A stretch of DNA of 21,854 nt from Candidatus Micrarchaeum sp. (GCA_020723935.1 DYHY01000009.1:1-21854), one strand, 5' to 3'; shown: positions 6,210 to 14,100, numbered from the stretch's first letter. The notes: generated by a model from the sequence alone, not told the origin. Translations and numbers: made by a program.

Positions 6210-6722
6210 CTATCTTACCACCAGAACCGACACGTCGGTCGTGTCCACGACGTGCTTGGTCACCTGGCTCAGGCCCGCTAGCTTGTCGGAGAACTTGCTC
6301 GGGATGACGACGAGGTCCATCCGCTCCTTCTTTATCACGAACATTATGTCGCCGGTCGCGCTCGTCGGCTTGGATATGAACTTGTAGCGCACGCCGCTCG
6401 TCGTCACCCTCTCCTTCATCGTGGGTATCACCTCGGTGTAGAACGTGACCACGAGCTCGCTCCCGTTCTGGCGCGCTATGTCTATCGCGGTGTTGAGAGC
6501 CTTCCTCCCCTCGATGCAGTCGGAGACGATGACGAGGATCCGGTCGATGTGCAGCGTGTCGCCGCCCGAGGCGCTGGACTGCGCCTTCCTGAAGATCTCG
6601 CGCTCCTCCTGGAACTCTGGCATCTCCTCCTTGAGGGTCTGCTTCCTGAGGAGGTAGGGGAGCTTGTCGAGTATCCCCTCGCCCTCCTCGTCCTTCACTT
6701 CCGGGATGTTTTCCATCGTCAT
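6210..6722 (-). CDS. Universal stress protein-like protein with N-terminal extension
   Basis: 170 residues. The N-terminal ~55 residues are charged and probably helical. A Usp fold follows from about residue 58: HIDRILVIVSDCIEGRKALN is strand 1 and helix 1, and the core ends KERMDLVVIPSKFSDKLAGL and VDTTDVSVLVVR. The usual ATP-binding glycine motif (G-x2-G-x9-G-S/T) before the last strand is not present; SKFSDKLAGLSQVTKHV stands there. This may therefore be a non-ATP-binding Usp. ATG 6722 overlaps the orc1 stop (ATGA) and has GGAGG eight bases upstream. Position between an AAA+ protein and a transporter suggests a regulatory subunit of the transporter; this is inference. Confidence 0.85.
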   Translation of the reverse strand: MTMENIPEVKDEEGEGILDKLPYLLRKQTLKEEMPEFQEEREIFRKAQSSASGGDTLHIDRILVIVSDCIEGRKALNTAIDIARQNGSELVVTFYTEVIPTMKERVTTSGVRYKFISKPTSATGDIMFVIKKERMDLVVIPSKFSDKLAGLSQVTKHVVDTTDVSVLVVR

Positions 6723-7882
6723 TTTCTCGTTCCTCCTGTCTTCTCCTTCTCCTGCTTCCTGATCTCGGCGATTATCCGCGCGACGGCCTCCGCCGCTCTC
6801 AACGTGATTATCCTCGTCTGGCCCCTCTGACCCTTGCCGCTCATCCTGCTCTCAATGATGGACTTGTTCTCGAGGTCCATGAGGTAGTTCCGAAACGTCC
6901 TCTCGTTGACGTCTGCCTTCGCCCTCCTAGAGTACGCCTCGAGGAGCTCGCCGGTCGTGCGCTCCTTGCCGTCGGAGAGGATCTCGACTATCTGCAGGTA
7001 GCTCTCCTGCAGGGCCGCGATTATCCCCTTGAGCTTGCTGTTCTGGATCTTGCCCGCGACCCTGGCGACGTGCTCTGGGGAGAGCTGCCCGCCCGCCCCG
7101 TCCGCGAGCCGCCCCGCCTGCATGAGGCACTCCAGGCCCAGGCGCACGTCCCCGCCGGAATCCTTGACGAAGCGCGCGACGGCCCCCGCGACTCCCTCCT
7201 TCGCCGCCCCCTCGGCGAACGCCGCCGAGATCCTCTCGCCGAAGATGTCCTTGAGGTCCTCGAAGGAGTAGGGCTTGTACTCTATCTCCTGGTAGGAGAG
7301 GCTACTCCTCGTGCGCTCGTCAAGCTTCCTCATTATGTACGGGTCGTTGGAGATCATGACGAGGCCCACCTTCCCGGAGAAGGCAGCCCCCCTCGTGAGG
7401 TCGTAGAGGGCCTGGCTCCCGTCGTTGAGGAGGAGCTTGTCTATCTCGTCGAGGACCACGACGACCCCCTTCCCCCCGCGCTTCCTCATTCCCTCAAGGA
7501 CCCGCTCGAAGATCTCGTCGGTCGCGGTTCCCCGGCGGGGCGCGAAGCTCCCGAGGGCGTAGGCGATTGTCGTGAGGACCGCGTGCCTGCTGTCGTTCTG
7601 CCAGCAGTTCACGTAGACGACCGGGACGTCCGTCGTCTCCTTCATCTCCCGCATCACGAACCTTGCGACGGAGGTCTTCCCCGTCCCCGCGGGCCCGTGT
7701 ATGAAGACGCTCGTCGGTGCGCGGCCGGAGAGGAGGGGCCTGAGGCATTCGGCGAGGAAGTGGGCCTCGCCGTCCCTGTGGGGGAGGACGTCGGGGAGGA
7801 AGTCTATGTAGAGGACGTCCTCGGAGCGGAAGATGCTCCTCTCGGAAAAGTCGGATGCCGGGGAAAAAAGCTTGCCTCGCAT
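6719..7882 (-). CDS. Orc1/Cdc6-type AAA+ protein
   Basis: 387 residues from ATG 7882. Walker A is GPAGTGKT (63-70), Walker B is VVVVLDEIDKL (140-150), sensor-1 is ISND (177-180), and an arginine-rich RKLDERTRSSL follows. From about residue 290 a winged-helix domain is recognisable (YLQIVEILSDGKERTTGELLEAYSRR, then YLMDLENKSIIESR). This is the archaeal origin-binding/MCM-loader layout at the usual length. A box A lies 26 bases upstream, so it is probably leaderless. It overlaps the downstream usp gene by four bases, an unusual partner for a replication initiator. It may be the chromosomal initiator or a diverged paralogue. No clear origin repeat is visible beside it. Confidence 0.92.
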   Translation of the reverse strand: MRGKLFSPASDFSERSIFRSEDVLYIDFLPDVLPHRDGEAHFLAECLRPLLSGRAPTSVFIHGPAGTGKTSVARFVMREMKETTDVPVVYVNCWQNDSRHAVLTTIAYALGSFAPRRGTATDEIFERVLEGMRKRGGKGVVVVLDEIDKLLLNDGSQALYDLTRGAAFSGKVGLVMISNDPYIMRKLDERTRSSLSYQEIEYKPYSFEDLKDIFGERISAAFAEGAAKEGVAGAVARFVKDSGGDVRLGLECLMQAGRLADGAGGQLSPEHVARVAGKIQNSKLKGIIAALQESYLQIVEILSDGKERTTGELLEAYSRRAKADVNERTFRNYLMDLENKSIIESRMSGKGQRGQTRIITLRAAEAVARIIAEIRKQEKEKTGGTRK

Positions 7883-7907
7883 ATTACCGGCATGGCCGGG
7901 CTTTCCG

Positions 7908-7917
7908 CTATTTATAG
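7908..7917 (-). promoter_or_regulatory. Box A of the orc1-usp-transporter operon
   Basis: Minus-strand CTATAAATAG lies 26-35 bases upstream of ATG 7882. It fixes the start and excludes the longer open frame that runs into the neighbouring gene. Confidence 0.65.
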
Positions 7918-7944
7918 GTTGGCCGCGCCGGAAAAGGAAGGCCG

Positions 7945-7975
7945 GGGGCCCCGGCGCTCTCCTGAGAGGGGCCCC
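7945..7975 (-). terminator. Hairpin after the dsbA-like gene
   Basis: GGGGCCCC occurs at 7945-7952 and 7968-7975 and can form a stem, with an inner CTCTC/GAGAG pairing. On the minus strand it lies 18 bases after the DsbA-like stop codon and is followed by a T-rich CTTCCTTTTCC. It separates that gene from the orc1 promoter. Confidence 0.4.
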
Positions 7976-7992
7976 GTCGCCCTGGTATCCGC

Positions 7993-8799
7993 CTAGCCGC
8001 AGCTCGCCGCCGAGCCAGCCGCCGCCGAGCCGGAGCCTATCAGGCCCTGCCCCGCGGCCTCTTCCGCGCTGCTCAGGGTCGTGGAGCATTCCGCGGGCCT
8101 GCCGGTCGTGAAGGCGTCGCATATCGCCGTCTTCACTGCTTCCGCGCTCCTCTGGACCTGGATCTCCTGCCCGTCGAGGACGAACGTCGGGCTCCCCTGG
8201 ACCCCGTACTGGGTGTTGAGGGCGCCGTCGAGGGCGAAGTTCGGGTATTTGCCCCCGTAAGCCGAATAGGTCTCGTCGTAGCATGTCTTGAGCCTGGCCA
8301 CATCAACTCCGGCGGACGAGACGCACGCGTCGTGGTTGAGGCTGCCGACGAAGCAGCGCAGGTACGTCGTGTACTTGTCCGGCTGGTCGCGCTGTATGCA
8401 GTACTGCCTGATGTTGTCCTGGATCTCAATCTCGCCGTGCATCGCGTAGCTCACCCACTTGACCTGGATGTCGGCTTTGCCGGCGAGGAGTTCCATCACC
8501 GGCACTATCGCCTTCTGCATCTGCAGGCCGTAGGGGCAGTGGCTCATCACGAAGAACTCGGCCTTCGGGGCTCCGGCTGGAGCCTTCGCGTAACTGCCGC
8601 CCCGGCTTCCCGCCGAGAACGCCGAGGAGAGAGACTGCATGATGGTGGGCTTGCCGTCTATCCTCCTCCCGAGGTCGTACGTGTAGGCGATGTTTGCGAA
8701 GCTCGCGAGGATCGCGAGGATTAGGACGACCGCGATGAGCTTCTCCTTGCCGATTCCTGCGACCTTCCCTTCCGACGTGGATTTCTTCGAGCTGTTCAT
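7993..8799 (-). CDS. Membrane-anchored DsbA-like thiol protein with CPYG site
   Basis: 268 residues. A basic N-terminus precedes one membrane helix (about 20-40), so the thioredoxin-like domain from about residue 78 should face outside. The active site is SHCPYG (Cys88), with the second cysteine of the usual CxxC replaced by Gly. The cis-Pro loop is GSPTFVLDG. Five further cysteines (QYC, LRC, DAC, KTC and AIC contexts) could form structural disulfides or supply the resolving thiol, and one more ends the protein in SCG. DsbA relatives oxidise or isomerise disulfides in exported proteins; a single-cysteine site would suit isomerase or reductase work. A box A at 8880-8891 implies a leader of about 55 bases. 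GAAGGAAA precedes the ATG. Confidence 0.85.
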   Translation of the reverse strand: MNSSKKSTSEGKVAGIGKEKLIAVVLILAILASFANIAYTYDLGRRIDGKPTIMQSLSSAFSAGSRGGSYAKAPAGAPKAEFFVMSHCPYGLQMQKAIVPVMELLAGKADIQVKWVSYAMHGEIEIQDNIRQYCIQRDQPDKYTTYLRCFVGSLNHDACVSSAGVDVARLKTCYDETYSAYGGKYPNFALDGALNTQYGVQGSPTFVLDGQEIQVQRSAEAVKTAICDAFTTGRPAECSTTLSSAEEAAGQGLIGSGSAAAGSAASCG

Positions 8800-8879
8800 T
8801 TTCCTTCAAACCTCTTCTCTTGCGCGCCCGCGCTCCCCAGCAAAGCGGCGGCAGGCGAAGCCGGGGCCCCCCTCCCCCC

Positions 8880-8891
8880 TTAAATATTTTT
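8880..8891 (-). promoter_or_regulatory. Box A of the dsbA-like gene, with structured leader
   Basis: Minus-strand AAAAATATTTAA lies about 80 bases upstream of ATG 8799, implying a leader of roughly 55 bases. The GC-rich stretch 8836-8867 can pair CCCC with GGGG plus two inner pairs. Most other first genes here look leaderless. Confidence 0.45.
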
Positions 8892-8898
8892 CACCCGC

Positions 8899-9926
8899 TC
8901 AAGCTGGCTTCTTCGGAAGGACCTCCAGGATCCTCCCCGGGAACCCCCGGATGTTCTCCACCGTCGTCTGCATTATGCGCTCGAGAGCCTCCTGGCTGTT
9001 GAAGGCGTTGTGGGGCGTTATTATCACGTTGGGCATTTTCAGGAGGATGTGGTTCTTGAGGGCGGCGCGCAGCGTCTCCTGGGAGACGGAATCCGAGAGG
9101 AGCTGCCTCTCCTCCCTGATGTAGCCCTCGGCCTCGAGGACGTCTAGGCCCGCCCCGCCGAGGCGCCCGCTCGCGAGGGCCTCTATCAGGGCGTCGGTGT
9201 CCACGACCCCCCGCGCGCGGTGTTGAGGAGGATCGCGCCCTTCCTCATCATGGCGAGCCTCCCGGCGTTGATCATGTGGTGCGTTTCCTTGTTGTACGGG
9301 ACGTGGAGCGTTACGATGTCGCTCCTCGCGCAGAGCTCATCGAGGGTCACGTAGCGGAAGCCCAGCCTCTCCTCGAGGCCCGCCTGGGGGAAGGCGTCGT
9401 GGGCGATGACCTCCATTTCGAAGCCCCTGGCCATCCTTATCGCGTGCTGCCCGATGTGGCCCGTCCCGACGACCCCGATGGTGCGCCCGCGCAGGTCGAA
9501 GCCCCTCAGGCCCTCGATGGAGAAGTCCGCGCGCCTCGTGCGCTCGTAGGAGACGTGTATCTTCCTGGAGAGCGAGAGGAGGAGGGCGAAGGTGTGCTCG
9601 GCAACCGTGTTCTCGCCGTAGTAGGGGACGTTGCAGACCCGCACGCCCGCCTCGCCGCAGGCGGCGAGGTCGATGTGGTCGTAGCCGGTGGAGCGCGTCG
9701 CGACGAGCTTGAGGCCCGCAAGCTTCGAGAGCTCCGCCCTGCCGACCTTGGAGTAGATGAAGACGCAGACGCACCAGCATCCGGCCGCAAGCGCGATGTT
9801 CTTCTCCGCCAGCGGCTCCCTGAAATAGAGCGCCCCGCCGTCCTCCTCCCCGCCGAAGACCTTCCTCAGCCTCGCCTCCTCCCAGTCCTCAAGCTCGAAG
9901 AACGCGATTCTTCCTGCGCCGTCCAT
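8899..9926 (-). CDS. D-2-hydroxyacid dehydrogenase, LdhA-like, one frameshift
   Basis: After repair this is 342 residues from ATG 9926. It is an NAD-dependent D-2-hydroxyacid dehydrogenase nearest to D-lactate dehydrogenase LdhA. Evidence is ATRSTGYDHIDLAACGEAGV, then NVPYYGENTVAEHTFALLLS, the nucleotide motif GVVGTGHIGQHAIRMA, NTARGG with the substrate Arg, GAGLDVLEAEG, and TPHNAF with the catalytic His. The frame breaks in a six-C run (9207-9212 on the plus strand). One more base gives NTARGGVVDTDALIEAL, exactly the family sequence. As written, the pieces are 9926 to about 9207 and about 9204 to 8899. It would reduce pyruvate or another 2-oxoacid. It is divergent from the methyltransferase gene and shares its box A. 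Confidence 0.9.
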
Positions 9927-9954
9927 GGTGTTTTCGGCGGCCTGCTTCCGGCAG

Positions 9955-9966
9955 GGATAAATATGC
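9955..9966. promoter_or_regulatory. Near-symmetric box A shared by divergent ldhA-like and methyltransferase genes
   Basis: GGATAAATATGC contains ATAAATAT on one strand and ATATTTAT on the other. It lies 29 bases from ATG 9926 on the minus strand and about 26 bases from ATG 9992 (37 from TTG 10003) on the plus strand. No second AT-rich element exists in the gap. Confidence 0.5.
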
Positions 9967-10002
9967 TTTTTCCCGCAGAGCCGTACGGGAGATGCGGACG
10001 GG

Positions 10003-11022
10003 TTGCCGGTGAAAACTGCGCGAGGAACGCTGCTAGGCGAGCTTCCCCTGGTCTGCCCCTCGTGCCGCAGGCAGGCCGGGGGAGGACGCCTCGTCACCCA
10101 GCACAAGCTATCCCTTTCGTCCGCAAGGAGGGTTTCGGGTGGCCACATCCTCGAAGGAGCCCTCTCCTGCGAAGAGGGGTGCGGGCGCAGATACCCCATA
10201 AGAAAGGGCGTCCCCTGTATAACGAAGAAGCCTTTCTCGCCGCCCAGGGGATCCGTCGCAAGCGGCGCCCTGCCCGCCTACCTGCACGCCCACTACGGCG
10301 AGTTCGAGGGGGGCTTGCGCGGCGCCGGGCCGGGGTGGCTGGGCGACAATTCCGGCTTCTGGAGCGCCCTTCGCGGAGCCCTTCCGAAGAACGGAGCGCA
10401 TGCTGCGGCCATAGACCTCGGATGCGGAGTGGGCAGGCTCACCTTCGAGCTTGCCAAGAGGAGCCGCGTCGCGGTCGGCATTGACCTGGATTTCGAGGCG
10501 CTCGCCCTTGCAGCCTCCTTCGCGAGGGAAGGCAGGGTGGAATACCGCGTGTGGGAGCGGGAGCTTTCCAGCCGTCCCGCGAGGAATTCCTACCGCCCGC
10601 CGGGGAACGCCGTGTTCATTATGGCCGACGCCCTCGACCCGCCCTTCCCGGCCGGATATTTCGGCGTGGCTGCGGCGGCAAACCTCCTGGACAGCATAGC
10701 GAGGCCCGCCCGCCTGCTCCGGCGGATGGATTCCCTCCTCGCGCCATCCGGATCGATGGTCCTGACCAGCCCTTTCTCCTGGAAGGAGCATGTCACGCAG
10801 AGGAGCGAATGGCTGGAAAGCCGGACGCTCGACGGGCCCTCCACGCTCAAGGGGATCTTCTGCGGAAGGCTGCGCCCCGGCCTGGGCCTGCGCTACCGGG
10901 TCGAGCGGGAAATCCCGGCTGTCAGGTGGAGCCTGCGCGACCACGCGAGGCACGAGAACGCCTTCCTCGCGCAGATCCTGCGGGCGAGGAAGCTTTTGGG
11001 GCCCGCGCGGGACCGGCAGTAA
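10003..11022 (+). CDS. SAM-dependent methyltransferase with N-terminal zinc-ribbon
   Basis: 339 residues from TTG 10003. The N-terminal part is Trm112-like: CPSC (18-21) and CEEGC (56-60) are likely zinc ligands, followed by RRYPIRKGVPCI. The C-terminal part is a class-I methyltransferase with AIDLGCGVGRLTFELA (motif I, about 135-150), VGIDLDFEAL (motif II) and FGVAAAANLLD. Substrate unknown. Start is uncertain: TTG 10003 and GTG 10009 are in frame. ATG 9992 has ideal spacing from the box A but would need one more base in GGG 10000-10002, giving MRTGLPVKTARG. It is divergent from the dehydrogenase gene. Confidence 0.85.
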   Translation: MPVKTARGTLLGELPLVCPSCRRQAGGGRLVTQHKLSLSSARRVSGGHILEGALSCEEGCGRRYPIRKGVPCITKKPFSPPRGSVASGALPAYLHAHYGEFEGGLRGAGPGWLGDNSGFWSALRGALPKNGAHAAAIDLGCGVGRLTFELAKRSRVAVGIDLDFEALALAASFAREGRVEYRVWERELSSRPARNSYRPPGNAVFIMADALDPPFPAGYFGVAAAANLLDSIARPARLLRRMDSLLAPSGSMVLTSPFSWKEHVTQRSEWLESRTLDGPSTLKGIFCGRLRPGLGLRYRVEREIPAVRWSLRDHARHENAFLAQILRARKLLGPARDRQ

Positions 11023-11030
11023 TAAATAAG
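11022..11030 (+). promoter_or_regulatory. Box A of the Ogg2-type gene
   Basis: ATAAATAAG overlaps the methyltransferase stop region and lies 28-36 bases upstream of ATG 11058. Confidence 0.55.
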
Positions 11031-11057
11031 GTCCCCGGAGCCTGCGCGGCGCAAACG

Positions 11058-11738
11058 ATGGCCAGATCCCCGTCTGCCGGGAAGGAAAAGAAGAAGGCGA
11101 GCATCCCGGCCCTCAGGGCCGCGTACCGGGAGAAGCGGGGGAGGATTGCCTCGCGCCTCACCGACTTTGAGCGGATAGGGAAAGAGGGGAGCGAGGAGGA
11201 CATCTTCCTCGAGCTCGTCTTCTGCATCCTCACACCCCAGTCGCGCGCCCGGGCCGCGGACGACGCGATCGGGAGGATGCGCGAGGCGGGCCGCGCGCTC
11301 TTCGGCTCGGCCGAGGAGATCCGCTCCTGCCTCTACGGCGTGAGGTTCCCCAACAACAAGTCAAGGTTCGTCTTCCTCGCGAGGGAGGTCTTCGCCGTGC
11401 CGGGCGGCGGGGTTTCGGTGCGCGGGAAGATCCCGCTCAACGACCCCAAGGCCGCGCGCTCGTGGCTCGTGAAGAACGTGAAGGGCCTCGGGATGAAGGA
11501 GGCGAGCCACTTCCTGAGGAACATCGGCTACGGGAGGGACCTCGCGATCCTGGACGTCCACATACTCAGGCGCCTCCGCGGCCACGGCGTCACCGGAAAG
11601 CTAGAGCAGGGCCTGGCCGGCAGGAAGTACTTGGAGACCGAGGCGAGGATGAGGGCGTTCTCGAGGAAGGCGGGCATCCCCCTCGCGCACCTTGACCTCC
11701 TCTTCTGGTCGGACGGTACGGGGGAAATCTTCAAGTGA
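11058..11738 (+). CDS. ogg: N-glycosylase/DNA lyase, archaeal Ogg2 type
   Basis: 226 residues, normal for Ogg2. This bifunctional enzyme removes 8-oxoguanine and cuts the abasic site by beta-elimination. The helix-hairpin-helix is VKGLGMKEASHFLRNIG, with the catalytic Lys near 147. The following AILDVHILRRL holds the catalytic Asp near 166. The C-terminus HLDLLFWSDGTGEIFK matches the Ogg2 pattern of a conserved aromatic and a terminal Lys. LVFCILTPQSRARAADDAI is the expected N-terminal helix. ATG 11058 is chosen from the box A 28 bases upstream; the longer open frame would run inside the methyltransferase gene. Confidence 0.93.
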   Translation: MARSPSAGKEKKKASIPALRAAYREKRGRIASRLTDFERIGKEGSEEDIFLELVFCILTPQSRARAADDAIGRMREAGRALFGSAEEIRSCLYGVRFPNNKSRFVFLAREVFAVPGGGVSVRGKIPLNDPKAARSWLVKNVKGLGMKEASHFLRNIGYGRDLAILDVHILRRLRGHGVTGKLEQGLAGRKYLETEARMRAFSRKAGIPLAHLDLLFWSDGTGEIFK

Positions 11739-11750
11739 GCGCCGGCGAAA

Positions 11751-11761
11751 ACGATTAAAAA
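11751..11761 (+). promoter_or_regulatory. Box A of the TlpA-like gene
   Basis: CGATTAAAAAG lies 27-37 bases upstream of ATG 11788, supporting a leaderless start. Confidence 0.5.
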
Positions 11762-11787
11762 GGGGCCTCACAGGCGCGGGCCCGCAA

Positions 11788-12495
11788 ATGGCTAACAAGG
11801 ACGCCCCCCGCCGGCCGCGCGAAATCGAAACGGAAGAAGCGCGCAGGAAGAGGCGGAAGAAGAAGGGGAAACGGCCCGGGCCCGCGCGCCAGGCATCTAG
11901 GCTCCTTCCGCGCAAGAGCATCTCAATACGCTTCGGCGTGTGGGCCGCCGCATTCGCAGTATTCGTCCTGGCGGGCGCACTCCTCTTCTACCTCTTGGGC
12001 CAGTCCGGAGCGCCGGGGGCGCCCTCATCGTCGTACGCGAGGAACGAGACGCTCAGCGCCGCGGTCGGGACCTCTGTCGGGGACGTCGCGCCGGATTTCG
12101 GGCTCTACGACTACGACGGCGGGGCGTTCAATCTCTCGGCGCAGCGCGGGAGGAAGGTCCTCCTCGTCTTCTTCGCGACGTGGTGCCCCTATTGCAACGC
12201 CGAGGCGCCGCTCATCAAGGAGGCTGCCGCGGGGAACCCGGGCGTCTCCGTCGTCTACGTGAACGACAACATGGAGGACGCGGCCGCAATCTACTCGTTC
12301 GCAAGGAAGCACGGCCTTTCCTGCCCGGCGCTCCTGGACCTGGGCGGGGGCGTCCCTGCGATGTACGGGGTCACGAGGCATCCATCCCATTTCCTCATCG
12401 GCGCGGATGGCAGGATAATATACAAGGCCTACGGCCAGTTCGCGTCGGCAGCGGAAGTGGAGGGCGTCCTCTCGCTTCAAGCCCCGCCGGCCTGA
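11788..12495 (+). CDS. Membrane-anchored TlpA/ResA-like thioredoxin
   Basis: 235 residues. A very basic cytoplasmic N-terminus (EEARRKRRKKKGKRP) precedes one membrane helix at about 49-70. The thioredoxin domain outside the membrane starts with VGDVAPDFGLYDYDGGAFNL, typical of TlpA/AhpC-TSA. The active site is FFATWCPYC (Cys133, Cys136) and the cis-Pro loop is RHPSHFLIG. Such proteins reduce disulfides outside the cell membrane, for example during cytochrome maturation or DsbA recycling. It lies between Ogg2 and a convergent flavin reductase. A possible partner is the DsbA-like protein at 7993-8799, by function only. Confidence 0.9.
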   Translation: MANKDAPRRPREIETEEARRKRRKKKGKRPGPARQASRLLPRKSISIRFGVWAAAFAVFVLAGALLFYLLGQSGAPGAPSSSYARNETLSAAVGTSVGDVAPDFGLYDYDGGAFNLSAQRGRKVLLVFFATWCPYCNAEAPLIKEAAAGNPGVSVVYVNDNMEDAAAIYSFARKHGLSCPALLDLGGGVPAMYGVTRHPSHFLIGADGRIIYKAYGQFASAAEVEGVLSLQAPPA

Positions 12496-12517
12496 CGAAA
12501 TCCTTCTGAGGCCCCTC

Positions 12518-13213
12518 TTACCAGCCTTCCAGCGAGATGTTCTGCACCGGGACGCCGAGGCCCTTCAGGGCGCCGATGACCGCTGCGACCATCGGCGGCG
12601 GGCCGCAGACGTAATACCTCTTGCCCTTCGCCGGGTCTGGAACGCAGGATTCGATCAGCGCCTTGTCTATGAAGCCGACGTGGCCGGGCCATCCGTCATC
12701 CGGGGCCGCCTTGTCGACGGCCAAGACCAGCTTCAGGGCAGGCCATCTCGTCCTTTCCAGCCTTTCCTTGAATATTATGTCCTTGGGCGAGCGGCTGGCG
12801 TACACGAGGGCCGCAGGCGCGCCGGCGCCCCCCGCGGAAAGACAGGCGAGCATGCACATTATTGGCGTTATGCCGACGCCCCCAGCGATGAAGACCGGCT
12901 CGTCGCCCTTGAGGGCAGCCTCGTCGAAAAGGAACCTCCCCGCCGGGCCCGCGACGAGGATCTCGTCGCCCGCCTTCCTCCCGAACATCTTCCTGGTGAA
13001 AGCGCCGGCAAGCCTCATTGTTATCTCCAGGTAGGGTGCGTCCACCGGGCCGGAAAGAGAGTAGGACCTCTCGATGCCCTCCAGCCTGGCGACGATGTAC
13101 TGGCCCGGGCGCCTTTGCGGGAGCGGTCCGCCGTCCGCGGGAACCAGGCGGAAGCTCTTCACGTCCGCCGTCTCGTCGGTCACGCCGACTAACCTGAAGC
13201 TCCTGAACTCCAT
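12518..13213 (-). CDS. Ferredoxin-NADP reductase-type flavoprotein
   Basis: 231 residues from ATG 13213. The FAD domain has RSYSLSG (49-55) and AGPAGRFLF. The NAD(P) domain has GGVGITPIMCM (111-121) and ends with YVCGPPPM (201-208) and SLEGW. There is no C-terminal 2Fe-2S domain, so it is a minimal FNR-type reductase that passes electrons between NAD(P)H and a separate carrier such as ferredoxin. The frame opens three codons earlier, but a box A 25 bases upstream supports ATG 13213. It is convergent with the TlpA-like gene and divergent from the DUF5667-like gene. Confidence 0.92.
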   Translation of the reverse strand: MEFRSFRLVGVTDETADVKSFRLVPADGGPLPQRRPGQYIVARLEGIERSYSLSGPVDAPYLEITMRLAGAFTRKMFGRKAGDEILVAGPAGRFLFDEAALKGDEPVFIAGGVGITPIMCMLACLSAGGAGAPAALVYASRSPKDIIFKERLERTRWPALKLVLAVDKAAPDDGWPGHVGFIDKALIESCVPDPAKGKRYYVCGPPPMVAAVIGALKGLGVPVQNISLEGW

Positions 13214-13237
13214 CGGCGTCAAAGGCGCCGGGCGCGC

Positions 13238-13247
13238 ATATTAAATG
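13238..13247 (-). promoter_or_regulatory. Box A of the flavin reductase gene
   Basis: Minus-strand CATTTAATAT lies 25-34 bases upstream of ATG 13213 and supports that ATG over the upstream TTG. Confidence 0.55.
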
Positions 13248-13259
13248 GTTGGCAAAGGG

Positions 13260-13266
13260 TTTAAAT
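13260..13266 (+). promoter_or_regulatory. Box A of the DUF5667-like gene
   Basis: TTTAAAT lies 22-28 bases upstream of GTG 13288. It places the apparent upstream TTG (13249) outside the transcript. Confidence 0.55.
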
Positions 13267-13287
13267 CGAAACCGGCGGGGCCGTCCC

Positions 13288-14061
13288 GTGGCCTCGAAGA
13301 AAGGAGAGGGCAGGACTGAAGGGCCGGCCGGATCGGCCCGGGCCCTCGCCGCGGCGGCGCTTCTCGTTCTCCTCCTTAGCTTCTTCTTCTTCGCGCCCGC
13401 TTCCTCCTCTGAGGCGTTCCCGCGTGTCGCGATAATCCCCCCCTCGCCGTTCTACGGCATGAAGCTAGTCCTCGAGCACATCGCCCTCGCCTTCACCTTC
13501 GGCGACGGCGCGCGGGCGGGCCTGGCAATTGACCACGCCGACGCGCGCCTTGCCGAGGTTGCCCAGCTCTTCCGGGACAACAGGACGGAGGGGACGGCAC
13601 CCGTCCAGGCGGAATACGCGTTCATAATGGAATCCTACTCCTCGATGAGGAAGCCGGCCTCCGCCGAGGAGCGGTTCGCTCGCCACGTCGCGGCCCTCGA
13701 CGCCCTCTCGGCGACGATCAGGGGCTCGGACTGGGCTCCGGAGCGCCAGAAGCTCTTCTTCGGGATAATCGTTTCCAACATGCGGGGAACGGCGTCAATC
13801 GCCGGCGCGGTGCCCCCGACGGGCGCGGCGCTCACCTCCCCAGACAGGCTGGTCGCCGAGCGGGCGATAGGGGACGCGGAGGGGGCGCTTTACGTCTTCT
13901 CACGCCTTCCCGGCTCCTCGGAGGACGCGTGCAAGGCGAACGAGACCCTCGAATCCGCGAAGCGCCTCCTAGAGGACCGCCAATACATCGCGGCGAGGGC
14001 CGTCTCCTCGGAGCTCCTCGCCTACCTGTCATCAAGGCTGTCGAACGGGAGTCAGGGTTAA
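13288..14061 (+). CDS. Secreted or anchored DUF5667-like protein
   Basis: 257 residues from leaderless GTG 13288. A basic N-terminus leads into a hydrophobic segment (about 18-36, ending LLSFFFFAPASSSEA) that reads as a signal peptide or anchor. The next part, PPSPFYGMKLVLEHIALAFTF (residues 51-71), followed by ARAGLAIDHADARLAEVAQL, strongly resembles DUF5667: a P-x-S-x-x-Y motif and then long helices in proteins exported by actinobacteria and archaea. The remainder is helical and rich in Ala and Glu, ending SRLSNGSQG. Molecular function is not established for the family. Confidence 0.75.
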   Translation: MASKKGEGRTEGPAGSARALAAAALLVLLLSFFFFAPASSSEAFPRVAIIPPSPFYGMKLVLEHIALAFTFGDGARAGLAIDHADARLAEVAQLFRDNRTEGTAPVQAEYAFIMESYSSMRKPASAEERFARHVAALDALSATIRGSDWAPERQKLFFGIIVSNMRGTASIAGAVPPTGAALTSPDRLVAERAIGDAEGALYVFSRLPGSSEDACKANETLESAKRLLEDRQYIAARAVSSELLAYLSSRLSNGSQG

Positions 14062-14064
14062 AAG
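14055..14064 (+). promoter_or_regulatory. Box A of the CNHC thioredoxin-like gene
   Basis: GGGTTAAAAG overlaps the stop of the preceding gene and lies about 37-46 bases upstream of ATG 14101. It leaves a short leader; GGTGA sits 10-15 bases before the ATG. Confidence 0.4.
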
Positions 14065-14100
14065 CCGGGACCGGATGCCGCCGCAGGTGACAGGGCGGCA

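Noticed and set aside
4060-6281. Long open frames overlapping the transporter on both strands (4060-5385 minus, 4893-6281 plus)
   Set aside because: Their composition is typical of wrong frames; the transporter frame alone has conserved motifs.
7883-7992. Replication origin beside orc1/cdc6
   Set aside because: The gap is about 110 bases and holds a promoter and a GC hairpin. I see no paired ORB-like repeats or AT-rich unwinding region.
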